Notes: generated from the sequence alone by a model not told the origin. A stretch of DNA of 11,662 nucleotides from Anaerolineae bacterium (GCA_027022125.1 JALVZI010000179.1:1-11662), one strand, 5' to 3'. Counted from the first letter of the stretch, positions 1 to 7,571 are shown. Made by a program: numbers and translations.

Positions 1-10
1 TCGCTATGGA

Positions 11-42
11 TTCCGGATATTTCCCTGCGGGAAATTCCGGAA
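11..42. repeat. Imperfect palindrome with GGATTCC/GGAATGAC ends
   Basis: Positions 11-25 pair with 29-42 to give a 14-bp stem with one bulged base (T18) and a TGC loop. The outer sequence, GGATTCC on one side and GGAATGAC on the other, is typical of short dispersed REP-like palindromes in many bacterial genomes. Neither strand has a T-run after the stem, so it does not look like a standard Rho-independent terminator. It lies about 200 bp beyond the end of the last minus-strand gene. Confidence 0.6.
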
Positions 43-52
43 TGACATTTAA

Positions 53-150
53 AATCCGTGAAATTTGTGAAAATTCGTGGCTGAATTTCAAACACACAAA
101 AAGTTTCAATAAGTTCCGTGTAAAATCCGTTTAATCCGTGTCATCCGTGT
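53..150. repeat. Degenerate nonamer repeats (AATCCGTGT type)
   Basis: Two clusters of a roughly 9-bp unit are visible. At 53-80 the units are AATCCGTGA, AATTTGTGA and AAATTCGTGG. At 112-150 there are four more, ending in AATCCGTGT and CATCCGTGT. The 30 bp between the clusters is A-rich with no clear repeat. This is non-coding, low-complexity intergenic DNA. The rest of the spacer up to 242 holds no gene I can support. Confidence 0.6.
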
Positions 151-242
151 TCTATTGGGCTGTTTTTGATGATGGTTGCCCATGCGTACACATTCACTTA
201 CCTTTACGCAAAACGGAGAAAAAAGTTGCAGGGGATTGAAAA

Positions 243-1028
243 TTACCGCACGCGCCGACGCCATTCTTCTTTCAGCGTCAGCGATTCCAGCGAGGCGGAC
301 TCTTCGGCAAAATCGAGCAGCAGACGGTTAAATTTGCTGCTGGCATCAATCATGGGGAAATGCCGCGCGGCGGGCAGGGTAATCGTTTTTATGTGCGACA
401 GGCTTCCGTTCAGCATTTCGCTGCTGGAAGGATTGACCACATCGTCTTTTTCGCCGTAAACCAGCAGCACATAACACGATAGCGATTGCAGCGTGTGCAC
501 GATATCCAACTGTTGCAACGAATCAATACTGCGCTGAATGACGTTTTCGGCGGCGCGGCGGGCTTCCTGTTCCACTTCCGGGGTGGGGATGGGATTCCAG
601 CGGAAAACCCGTTTCAGCAGCGACCCGTCGTTTCGTTTGAGCAGGCGCGGGTTGATGTGTTTGGTGGAAAGGGGTAATCCTACCGCGACAATTTTTTCGG
701 TGGCGTTATCGAATTGCCCGGCATAGGCAATTGCCACGCTTGCGCCCAGTCCGTGTCCCACCAAAATCGGGTTTTCGATGCCCAATTCGGTGATAAAACT
801 GGTCAGCAGCGCGATATATTGTTCCATATCGAAACGAGATTCCGATTTGTCAGAATCACCGAATCCCCACAAATCTAGCGCATACACGCGGTGCTCGATG
901 GCTAGCGCCTCCATCGTCGGCATCCAATAGCGCCACGAACCAAGCCAACCGTGCAAAAACACAATCGGCTTGCCTCTGCCAAACGCTTCGTAATGGACTA
1001 ATCCCGCATTGATGACTATTGCGCTCAT
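243..1028 (-). CDS. Alpha/beta hydrolase-fold protein lacking the nucleophile serine
   Basis: A 261-aa alpha/beta hydrolase-fold protein, normal in length for small esterase/epoxide-hydrolase-like members. The oxyanion-side HGWLGSW motif is at residues 26-32. The nucleophile elbow reads GHGLGA (91-96), with Gly93 (codon GGA) where the catalytic Ser should be. The likely acid (Asp195 or 196, in YGEKDD) and the histidine (His223, in ARHFPMID) are kept. The paralogue at 8834-9625 has GHSMGG at exactly the same residue numbers, and by hand count about 40 of the first 61 residues are identical. The ATG overlaps the TGA of the upstream response regulator (ATGA), and no Shine-Dalgarno sequence is visible, so translation is probably coupled. 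I infer a non-catalytic binding or signalling role; a changed activity using another residue is possible. The fold is near certain, the function unknown. Confidence 0.9.
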   Translation of the reverse strand: MSAIVINAGLVHYEAFGRGKPIVFLHGWLGSWRYWMPTMEALAIEHRVYALDLWGFGDSDKSESRFDMEQYIALLTSFITELGIENPILVGHGLGASVAIAYAGQFDNATEKIVAVGLPLSTKHINPRLLKRNDGSLLKRVFRWNPIPTPEVEQEARRAAENVIQRSIDSLQQLDIVHTLQSLSCYVLLVYGEKDDVVNPSSSEMLNGSLSHIKTITLPAARHFPMIDASSKFNRLLLDFAEESASLESLTLKEEWRRRVR

Positions 1029-1402
1029 TTGCCGTACTTTGCCAATACAAACTTCACTTGTTCCACCAGTTCATCCGGTGCAAACGGTTTGAGAATATAC
1101 GCCTCTGCGCCCAATTCCGTGCCCTGCCGAATTTCGGTTTCTTGCCCTTTGGCGGAAAGGAAAATCACCGGAATGTGTTTGGTGGCGGGGGTGGCTTTCA
1201 GTTGTGTGCAGGCTTCAAATCCGGTCATTTTCGGCATCCGAACATCGAGCATTATCAAATCGGGCTGGTGTTCGATTGCCTGCTGCACGGCGGCTTCGCC
1301 GTTGGGCACTTGTATCACCGTGTATCCGCTCAGTTCCAACGAAAAACCAATGAGTTCCCGAATATCAAGTTCGTCTTCTGCCACTAAAATTGTTGCGCTC
1401 AT
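1025..1402 (-). CDS. Single-domain response regulator (CheY-like)
   Basis: A 125-aa stand-alone receiver domain with no output domain. The acidic pocket is Glu9/Asp10, the phosphoacceptor is Asp53 (in DLIMLDVRMP), the switch residue is Ser83 (FLSAKG) and the conserved lysine is Lys105 (ILKPF), so all receiver residues are intact. It starts 10 bp after the kinase stop codon with GGAG at 1408-1411, five bases before the ATG. Its stop overlaps the start of the following hydrolase gene. The position makes it the obvious phosphorylation target of the large kinase upstream. With no DNA-binding or enzymatic output domain it must act through protein contact or phosphotransfer; the co-translated hydrolase-fold protein is a candidate partner (inference). 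Confidence 0.95.
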   Translation of the reverse strand: MSATILVAEDELDIRELIGFSLELSGYTVIQVPNGEAAVQQAIEHQPDLIMLDVRMPKMTGFEACTQLKATPATKHIPVIFLSAKGQETEIRQGTELGAEAYILKPFAPDELVEQVKFVLAKYGK

Positions 1403-1412
1403 AAATTCTCCG

Positions 1413-4400
1413 TTAGGCTTCCTGCTCTATTTTCACATGAGAAAGGGTTGTTTCAGATGAGTGCCAATTTTGGGTTGGCAGGGTGAAACTGAATGTGCTG
1501 CCTTTGCCCAGTTCACTTTCGACCCAGATTTTGCCCCCCATCAACTCGGTGAACATTTTTGCGATGGACAGTCCCAACCCTGTGCCATCCACCAGCGATG
1601 ATGCGTCGCGTTCGGTGCGGAAAAAGCGGTTGAACACCTGCCGGACATCTTCTTTGCTGATACCCAGTCCGGTATCGCGCACCGAAATTTGCACAAAATC
1701 GCCGTCAACGGTTGCCGAAATGAAGATGCTGTCGTTTTGACGGGTGTATTTTACCGCATTCCCCACCAAATTTACCAAAATTTGCGTCACGCGATTGGCA
1801 TCGGCGAAAACCGGCGGCAGCGATGACGGCAAATCTTGGGTGACGGTGAGATTTTTATCGGCAATTTGACGGTCTAAACTGGTTATCACATCGTTTATCA
1901 CGGTAGAAACATCGAAAAACTCCAGCATCAGCCGTACTCTGCCGGTATCAATCCGCGAGACATCCAGAATATCGTTGACCAGCGCGCTCAGCCGGTCGGC
2001 GTTACTTTTGATGATGTTGATGAATTTTTGCTGCATCGCCGACAGTTCGCCGATTTTGCCGCTTGCCAGCAAATCGGTGTAGCCTTTGATGGAAGTCATC
2101 GGCGTGCGCAGTTCGTGCGACACGGTAGACACAAATTCGTCTTTCATCCGGTCGAGTTCCGCTTCGCGGGTGATGTCGCGCAGAACTACCAGCAGGTTGG
2201 GGGGTGTGTTCAGGCTGATGGTCACTTCCGATAGCAGCATCAGCACCACCCGCCCGCCGCTTTCCACCCGATGCGGGGTCGAAAAATCGGGCTGGGCACT
2301 GTGAAAAACGGTATCCAGTTCCCGCGCCAGCGCCGAGGCGATGTCGCCGTCGCCGTTGGAGCGGGCGGGGAAAAACGCGCGGAACGGTTGTCCGGCGGCT
2401 GTTTCCGGGTCGATGTTCAGCAGAGATGCCGCCGCTTGATTGATGAGTTGCACGGTGTGTTCCGCATCCAGCAAAAGCATCCCGTCGGCAGCGCCTTCGA
2501 TGATGGCTTTACTTTTGCGCACTTCGGCTTGAACATTGCCCAGCAGTTCACCCAACCGCTGCACTTGGTCGGAAATGAGATTGTACAGCCCGGCATTGTT
2601 CACCGCTGTGGCGATAATCGGCGCGGTGGCGGCAACAAAACGCAGATGGTCTTGCGTAAAGTAATCCGGCTCGGTGTGGAACAGCATCAACACCCCGACC
2701 ATTTCATATCCCGCCGTGAGCGGCACAACCATCGCCGCGCGATGTCTGGGCGGCTTTTGGTCGGGAATCCAGTCGTCATTTGCCAGCAAATCTGCAACCA
2801 CGATGGGCGCGCGCAATTCCATCGCTTTGCCCGCCAACCCCACACCCTGTTTATAGCGGGTTAACTTGCCCCCTTTGGGCAATCCCCGCTGTCGCCCGAT
2901 TGCCGCCCGGTAGTTTAAATAACCGGTGGCATCATCCACCAGCAAAATTGACCCGGCGGTGACGGGAACCGTTTGGTTGATGAGATTGAGCGCTTTGTTC
3001 AGCACGCGGTCAACATCCAAACTCGACGACAATTCGCGCGCGATATTGTACAGCGATTCCACCCGGTCGCGTTCCTGCCGCAGTTCGCGGGTGCGGCGGC
3101 TCACCAGCGATTCCAGTTCTTCGTTAAAACTGTTCAGCCGGTCAACCAGTTGGGCATTTTCAATGGCGATGGCGGCTTGGTTTGCCAGCAGTGCCACGCT
3201 GATTTGGTCCTGCACATCGAAACGGAACGGGCGTTGGGTGTCGAACAGCGTGATTGCGCCGATGGACACCGGCGGTTGTCCGGCGACGAGCGGCACGGCA
3301 ATCAACGATTTTGCACCGGCGACTTCTGCCAACTGCGGGTGAACGGTTTTTTTGGCGTGCGGAATGTTGTTGACAAAACTGGCGCGCTGGTTGTTGACCA
3401 CTTGCCCCGCTACCACCGATTCATCACCCAGCGCGATGGTTGTGCCGCGCAGGTTGTCGGCGTGTGCCCCCGCCGCCGCTTTTATCTCGATACCGGTATC
3501 GGTGACCATCCACAGCGCCACCCCGTCAACCCGAAACGTGCGCAGGGCTTCGCTGCAAATAACATCGAGCACCGTGTGCGGGTCGAGTGTGGCATTCAGC
3601 GCCAATCCGGTGGTTCCCAGCGCCGAAGCCAGCCGCTCGCGTTGCAGGGCTTCATCGAACAATTGCGCGTTTTGGATGGCGATTGCCATCTGCCCCGCCA
3701 GCGTTTCCAAATTGTTCACATCCGCCGCCGAAAAAGTGTTCGGTTCGGTGTGTTGAATATCAATCACGCCGTACAGCGCCTGATTGATAAAAATGGGAAC
3801 AACCATTTCCGACTGCGTTTGGGGCAGTGTTGCCGCCGGGTTGAAATGCTCGTCGGTGGTGGTATCGTTTACCCAGATAGATTTGCGGTGGTACGCCGCC
3901 CAGCCGATGGCGGTATCATCGTTGACGGGCAATCGCATGGGCAGTATTTTATCGTTGCAACTAACATTTGCCGAACCGGCGCAATTGCCCAAAACCAATT
4001 CGTGCGGCGATTGTGTATCTACCAAAAAAATCTGCACGTGATAATAGTTGAAGGTACCGGCAATCAATTTTGTCACTTCGCCGATGAGTTCCGCCGGGTT
4101 GAAAATGGTGCTCATCCGCGTGTGAATCTCGCTGATGAGTTGCAAACGGGTGGCTTGCCGTGCCAATCGCTGAAACTGGCGGGTATTTTCGATGAAAATG
4201 GCGGCTTGGTTGGCGAACAATTCCAGCGCGGCAACCGTGGCAGTTGTGGGACGCCGACCATCGGTGGGATGGGAGACAGTCAGCACGCCGATGAGATTGT
4301 TTTCGGTATCGTACAGCGGGGTGAACAGCATATCGGCGGAATGCCACTCGGTGGGGGAGGGGTGCTCGGTGGCGGGTTGAGAAAACGGTTGCAGCGAGAA

Positions 4401-5426
4401 ATTCAACTGTTCCGGCAAACGGGTTTCGGTGGGCAAAAAATACGAATTGCCGATTTTTTGTGCCGCCATAAAAGTGGAAATGATACTTTCAACAGCGGTG
4501 GGTGTTTGCCGCAGATGGTTCAATTGAGTCAGCGGCAATCCGGCGGCGGCAGTGTGATGCAATTGCCGGTGTTCTGCCACACTGATGAGCGCCACATTGA
4601 AACCGGTGGTTTCCTGCACGGCGAAAGAAATTTCTTCCAGCACATCATCCAGCGGCAAATTGGCGCGGAAAATGCGGTTCAGGTCAGATAATCGCGCCAG
4701 TTGATTGATGCGAGTGATGTTTTCCAGCCGCTCGCGGGTGCGCGATTCAAAATCTTGCGCCTGCCGAATGGCGATAGCGGATTGGTGTGCCAGTGTTTCA
4801 ACGAAAGATATGTGTTCGGGGGTGAATGTGCCGGCAGTATCGGCGGCAAGATAGATGACCCCCATCAGCATTTCACCGCCGTGAATGGGAACAGCCATTT
4901 CGCTGCGGATGGTAGCGGGTAATGGTGTGTATTCCGTTTCGGTGCGGGTATCTGGGGTTAACTGCGCGGTAGATTCGCGGATGGCGCGTTTCACGGCGGG
5001 GGAAGAAATTTCGGGGGATTTGTTCCAACCATGCTGCACGGTAACCGAAAATTCCAGCCGCTCTGCATCGGCGAGCAGGATGGCACAGAAATCGGCGCGG
5101 GTGGCGCGGATTGCTTCGGCAATAACGCGCCGCAAAATGCTGTCGCGGGCGAGCGTGCTGTTTAATTCTTTGGTGGTGGCGCTCAAGCCTTCCAGTTCCA
5201 ATTTTTGCTGCGAAATTCGGCGGATGAGCGCGGTTTGGTTCCACAAAAATAACAGCACCAGCGCACCGATGGCGATGATGGCGAACCATGCCACCCACAC
5301 GGCGTTTGTCTGCGTGATGGTATCCATCCAATACCCCACAGCGACAATCGCCGCCAGAGCCACAATCAGCACGATGGCGGTGGCAATTCGTATGCGGTTG
5401 GAGATGATGCGCGCAGATGGTTTCAT
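1413..5426 (-). CDS. Membrane multi-GAF/PAS sensor histidine kinase
   Basis: A 1337-aa sensor kinase. Two N-terminal membrane helices (about residues 15-33 and 43-62) are separated by only about 10 residues, so there is no real periplasmic sensor. Five GAF-like domains follow at roughly 93-223, 257-413, 443-586, 613-756 and 805-943, with a predicted coiled coil near 757-790. A PAS domain (970-1085) precedes HisKA (phosphoacceptor His1104 in SHELRTPMTS) and HATPase_c (N-box Asn1223, DTGLG near 1251-1255, GTGLG near 1281-1285). All catalytic boxes look intact. Sensing is therefore cytoplasmic; the ligands are not predictable. I chose the ATG at 5426. An upstream TTG at 5471 would add 15 residues translated from a heptamer repeat (HSLFAHSLFA), which I regard as spurious. 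No Shine-Dalgarno sequence precedes the ATG. The next gene encodes a lone receiver, its likely partner. Confidence 0.95.
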   Translation of the reverse strand: MKPSARIISNRIRIATAIVLIVALAAIVAVGYWMDTITQTNAVWVAWFAIIAIGALVLLFLWNQTALIRRISQQKLELEGLSATTKELNSTLARDSILRRVIAEAIRATRADFCAILLADAERLEFSVTVQHGWNKSPEISSPAVKRAIRESTAQLTPDTRTETEYTPLPATIRSEMAVPIHGGEMLMGVIYLAADTAGTFTPEHISFVETLAHQSAIAIRQAQDFESRTRERLENITRINQLARLSDLNRIFRANLPLDDVLEEISFAVQETTGFNVALISVAEHRQLHHTAAAGLPLTQLNHLRQTPTAVESIISTFMAAQKIGNSYFLPTETRLPEQLNFSLQPFSQPATEHPSPTEWHSADMLFTPLYDTENNLIGVLTVSHPTDGRRPTTATVAALELFANQAAIFIENTRQFQRLARQATRLQLISEIHTRMSTIFNPAELIGEVTKLIAGTFNYYHVQIFLVDTQSPHELVLGNCAGSANVSCNDKILPMRLPVNDDTAIGWAAYHRKSIWVNDTTTDEHFNPAATLPQTQSEMVVPIFINQALYGVIDIQHTEPNTFSAADVNNLETLAGQMAIAIQNAQLFDEALQRERLASALGTTGLALNATLDPHTVLDVICSEALRTFRVDGVALWMVTDTGIEIKAAAGAHADNLRGTTIALGDESVVAGQVVNNQRASFVNNIPHAKKTVHPQLAEVAGAKSLIAVPLVAGQPPVSIGAITLFDTQRPFRFDVQDQISVALLANQAAIAIENAQLVDRLNSFNEELESLVSRRTRELRQERDRVESLYNIARELSSSLDVDRVLNKALNLINQTVPVTAGSILLVDDATGYLNYRAAIGRQRGLPKGGKLTRYKQGVGLAGKAMELRAPIVVADLLANDDWIPDQKPPRHRAAMVVPLTAGYEMVGVLMLFHTEPDYFTQDHLRFVAATAPIIATAVNNAGLYNLISDQVQRLGELLGNVQAEVRKSKAIIEGAADGMLLLDAEHTVQLINQAAASLLNIDPETAAGQPFRAFFPARSNGDGDIASALARELDTVFHSAQPDFSTPHRVESGGRVVLMLLSEVTISLNTPPNLLVVLRDITREAELDRMKDEFVSTVSHELRTPMTSIKGYTDLLASGKIGELSAMQQKFINIIKSNADRLSALVNDILDVSRIDTGRVRLMLEFFDVSTVINDVITSLDRQIADKNLTVTQDLPSSLPPVFADANRVTQILVNLVGNAVKYTRQNDSIFISATVDGDFVQISVRDTGLGISKEDVRQVFNRFFRTERDASSLVDGTGLGLSIAKMFTELMGGKIWVESELGKGSTFSFTLPTQNWHSSETTLSHVKIEQEA

Positions 5427-5476
5427 AATAGCAAATAGCGAATGGGCGAATAACGAATGACAAATGACCAATGATA
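5427..5476. repeat. Heptamer repeat array (AATRRCG type), seven units
   Basis: Seven head-to-tail units run from 5427: AATAGCA, AATAGCG, AATGGGCG (8 bp), AATAACG, AATGACA, AATGACC and AATGATA. The array touches the start codon of the kinase gene (5424-5426) and occupies the place where a ribosome binding site would be. Read on the minus strand the units are TCATTGG/TCATTTG-like, which resembles the cyanobacterial STRR heptanucleotide repeats (TTGGTCA class) known from the literature. Confidence 0.75.
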
Positions 5477-5518
5477 AAAAAGGCTATCACACATCACGCA
5501 CCATGTTTTCGTGCAGCC
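5476..5518 (-). terminator. Possible weak terminator hairpin
   Basis: On the minus strand GGCT (5518-5515) pairs with AGCC (5485-5482), directly followed by six T (5481-5476). Inside, GCAC/GTGC (5514-5511 with 5501-5498) forms a second short helix. The 12-base unpaired stretch between the helices makes the structure weak, so partial termination between the response regulator and kinase genes is the most that can be claimed. Confidence 0.3.
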
Positions 5519-5519
5519 C

Positions 5520-5547
5520 ATTGTTCATTGTTCATTATTCATTACTT
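5520..5547. repeat. Heptamer repeat array, opposite orientation
   Basis: Units ATTGTTC, ATTGTTC, ATTATTC and ATTACTT run head to tail and enter the stop codon of the upstream gene (5546-5548). On the opposite strand they read AATGAAC/AATGAAT, so the array is inverted relative to 5427-5476. GCCCATT at 5516-5522 is an exact inverted copy of AATGGGC at 5441-5447, so the two arrays can pair across the hairpin between them. Confidence 0.65.
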
Positions 5548-6442
5548 ATGGACACCCCGGTTTTCTGCGGCGAATATCTGCCGCAACTTCGGTAATTTCG
5601 CGGATGTCGGCAAACGGTCCTTCGCTGCCAGACAACGCCGCCACCGACAGCGACATAAACGGCGCTTCTTTTACACTGCCGTGACCATCGGTGTAAACCA
5701 CTTTTCCTTCCTGCCGGGCGGTAAAGGGGTAGAATACCTGCACTTCTTCCGCAAAACGGCGGGTAATTTCACGGCACAGCACGGGCGCCAAATCGGGGCG
5801 GGTCACCAGCAGAAAATCGTTGCTGCCCGCATGCCCGATGAAATCGTTCAGTGTGCCATGTTTTTCCACGGCTTCGGTGATGATGGTAGCCAAAAAACGG
5901 AGCACATCATCCAGCGCGACAATCCCCTGAATTTCTTTAAAGGCATCCATGTCTTTGATGCCGATATACAGCAGTGTCCAGTCTTCTCGGCTTTTGATGC
6001 TTTTCAGGTGTTCTTCGATGAGTTTTCCGCTGGGCAAACTGGTGGTCGGGTTGGTGAGATTTTCGTATGTGGCGCGCCGAATTGCTCCTTGCACCCGCAG
6101 TTTCAATTCCTCGATGTCGAACGGTTTGGTGATATAATCATCCGCGCCGAGTTCCAGCCCTTTTATTTTGTCGCTGCGTTCATCTTTTTGGGTTAAAAAG
6201 ATGATGGGGATGTGTTTGGTGCGCAAACTTCCCCGCAACTCACGGCAGACGGTATAGCCGTCAATATCGGGCAGGTTAATATCGAGAATGACCACATTGG
6301 GCATTTTTTGCGCGCAGGTGTCGATGGCGGGACGCCCGCGCAATTCTGCCAACACATCATACCCCTGCGAACTGAAATATATTTTCAGCATTTTTGAAAT
6401 GTCGGGGTCGTCTTCTACCACTAAAATTCTGCCGTTGCTCAT
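5546..6442 (-). CDS. Response regulator with degenerate GGDEF domain
   Basis: A 298-aa protein with an intact N-terminal receiver: Asp11/Asp12 pocket, phosphoacceptor Asp54 (VVILDINLPD), Thr84 (FLTQKD) and Lys106 (ITKPF). Residues about 125-290 have the layout of a GGDEF domain but with lost key residues. The TSLPSGKLIEEHL segment stands where LTGLPNRR-type sequence is usual, IGIKDMDAFK (160-169) has Gly where the first metal-binding Asp is expected, and the signature reads GSNDF (206-210). Diguanylate cyclase activity is therefore unlikely; GTP or protein binding is possible. I chose the ATG at 6442 rather than 6454: GGAGGAG at 6452-6446 is a strong ribosome binding site for it, and the upstream ATG lies inside that site. 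The ATG overlaps the TGA of the reductase gene (ATGA). It may be a second target of the kinase downstream. Confidence 0.93.
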   Translation of the reverse strand: MSNGRILVVEDDPDISKMLKIYFSSQGYDVLAELRGRPAIDTCAQKMPNVVILDINLPDIDGYTVCRELRGSLRTKHIPIIFLTQKDERSDKIKGLELGADDYITKPFDIEELKLRVQGAIRRATYENLTNPTTSLPSGKLIEEHLKSIKSREDWTLLYIGIKDMDAFKEIQGIVALDDVLRFLATIITEAVEKHGTLNDFIGHAGSNDFLLVTRPDLAPVLCREITRRFAEEVQVFYPFTARQEGKVVYTDGHGSVKEAPFMSLSVAALSGSEGPFADIREITEVAADIRRRKPGCP

Positions 6443-7563
6443 AGGCTCCTCCATGCATTGCGTTCTTTTAAAACAGCCGGGTCAATATGGGTTTTTATAG
6501 TTTCTATTGTAGTGCGAGTCACCGGACGCTCAAAACTGCGAAAGCCGCCGAGTTCGAACCGGTGTTTTTTTGCCAGTGCGGCGATTTCTCGCACCTGTGC
6601 CAGCGAGATATTTTTGCCGAGCGTGAAACTTTCGTACCGCTGTTCCAGCGCCAAAATCATCGTTTCTGCCATGCAGGCGAATGCCATTTTTGGCGGAAAG
6701 CCGAAATTGAAATTGAAATTCACATCGCCGGGCACACGCACCATCCCGCCTTCGATGACCAGCACATCATTTCGCTGCTGCACCACCTGCCGCGAAACAT
6801 CGCGCGGGCGGGCGACATCGCACACCACCGCCCCCGATTTGAGATGCTGGGGGTGAATGATGCTTTTTACCGCACTGCTGACGGTGATGATGAGGTCGGC
6901 AGATTGCAGGTGTGCCATATCGGTGCCGGTGCGCACATTCGGCTGACCGGCTTGCTCTATTAGATATTTTACCTCATTTAACGATTTTTCACTACGTCCC
7001 AGCAAAATTATTTTTTGCACATCCGGTGCGAGCAGTTGTGCGCACACCCGCCCGATAGCGCCCCCCGCACCGACCACCGCCGCCGTGGCGTGCGGCAGCG
7101 AAATATCCATCTGACGGGCGGCTTCTTTTACCGCGTCCACTGCCACCGCGACGGTGTAACTGTCGCCGGTGGTGACGGGAATATCCAGTTGGCGGGAAAT
7201 GGTAATGCCCGCATCGCCCACCACAGAGGTGAACGCGCCCAGTCCCAAAATTTTCGCGCCGTATTTTTGCGCCAATTTTCCCGTTTGCACAATTTTTTTA
7301 TAAACCACCTGCGGCGGCAGGCTCATCATTCGCTGCGGGGTAAATGGGCACGCCACAAACCAGCCTTCGATTTGGTTGTGCGGGCTGGCAATGCCTTCAA
7401 TGTGAGAAATATACACCGGGGGGAAATATCGTGAAAAAAAATTGATAGCCGGGGCGGGCAGCAGCGTTCCCAGCAGCGGAAATTTGCGCTGGACATCACG
7501 TTTGGGGTCAATGGGGTGAATGATAAAAGCGAAATTATCCAGAATAACCCTCCCATGCGCCAT
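6439..7563 (-). CDS. Putative long-chain acyl-ACP/acyl-CoA reductase (COG5322/AAR family)
   Basis: A 374-aa protein resembling cyanobacterial acyl-ACP reductase, which turns fatty acyl-ACP into fatty aldehyde using NADPH. Shared features seen: an N-terminal region ending in IEGIASPHNQIEGWFVAC (59-76 region), LGAFTSVVG (residues 108-116), a TGDSYT stretch, a Rossmann loop VVGAGGAIG (163-171) and FACMAE (295-300). The last matches FACFAE of the cyanobacterial enzyme, whose Cys forms the acyl-thioester; here it is Cys297. It also carries generic dehydrogenase character, and database names such as predicted amino acid or shikimate dehydrogenase are to be expected. The ATG at 7563 lies 8 bp after the beta-helix gene stop; a TTG at 7575 would instead overlap that stop (TTGA). 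Substrate is inferred; no aldehyde-deformylating oxygenase lies in the window. A soluble, cytoplasmic or membrane-associated enzyme is expected. Confidence 0.85.
   Translation of the reverse strand: MAHGRVILDNFAFIIHPIDPKRDVQRKFPLLGTLLPAPAINFFSRYFPPVYISHIEGIASPHNQIEGWFVACPFTPQRMMSLPPQVVYKKIVQTGKLAQKYGAKILGLGAFTSVVGDAGITISRQLDIPVTTGDSYTVAVAVDAVKEAARQMDISLPHATAAVVGAGGAIGRVCAQLLAPDVQKIILLGRSEKSLNEVKYLIEQAGQPNVRTGTDMAHLQSADLIITVSSAVKSIIHPQHLKSGAVVCDVARPRDVSRQVVQQRNDVLVIEGGMVRVPGDVNFNFNFGFPPKMAFACMAETMILALEQRYESFTLGKNISLAQVREIAALAKKHRFELGGFRSFERPVTRTTIETIKTHIDPAVLKERNAWRSL
6446..6452 (-). promoter_or_regulatory. Ribosome binding site deciding the start at 6442
   Basis: GGAGGAG on the minus strand, with the GGAGG core five bases from the ATG. 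It lies inside the last codons of the reductase gene, so the response regulator has both its own strong site and an ATGA overlap with the upstream stop. Confidence 0.85.
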
Positions 7564-7571
7564 CAAACCGC

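Noticed and set aside
11..42. Rho-independent terminator for the last gene
   Set aside because: The stem is good but no T-run follows on either strand, and it lies about 200 bp past the stop codon.
2973..4691. Long plus-strand open frame (572 codons)
   Set aside because: It lies wholly antisense to the GAF region of the kinase, has repetitive Gln/Arg/Gly-rich composition and no family likeness; it is a by-product of codon bias.
5426..5471. Kinase start at TTG 5471
   Set aside because: The extra 15 residues are a direct translation of the heptamer array; the ATG at 5426 leads into a normal membrane helix.
5380..5480. Sigma70 promoter for the kinase (TTGTCA with a CGCTAT box)
   Set aside because: The match arises from the repeat units and the -10 box is poor.
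5427..5547. CRISPR array
   Set aside because: Units are 7 bp, degenerate and without spacers.
5471..6196. Plus-strand open frame of 241 codons
   Set aside because: Antisense to the response regulator and beginning in repeat DNA; no domain signal.
6442..6454. Response regulator start at ATG 6454
   Set aside because: That ATG lies at the edge of the GGAGGAG ribosome binding site that serves the ATG at 6442, and the receiver begins directly after the latter.
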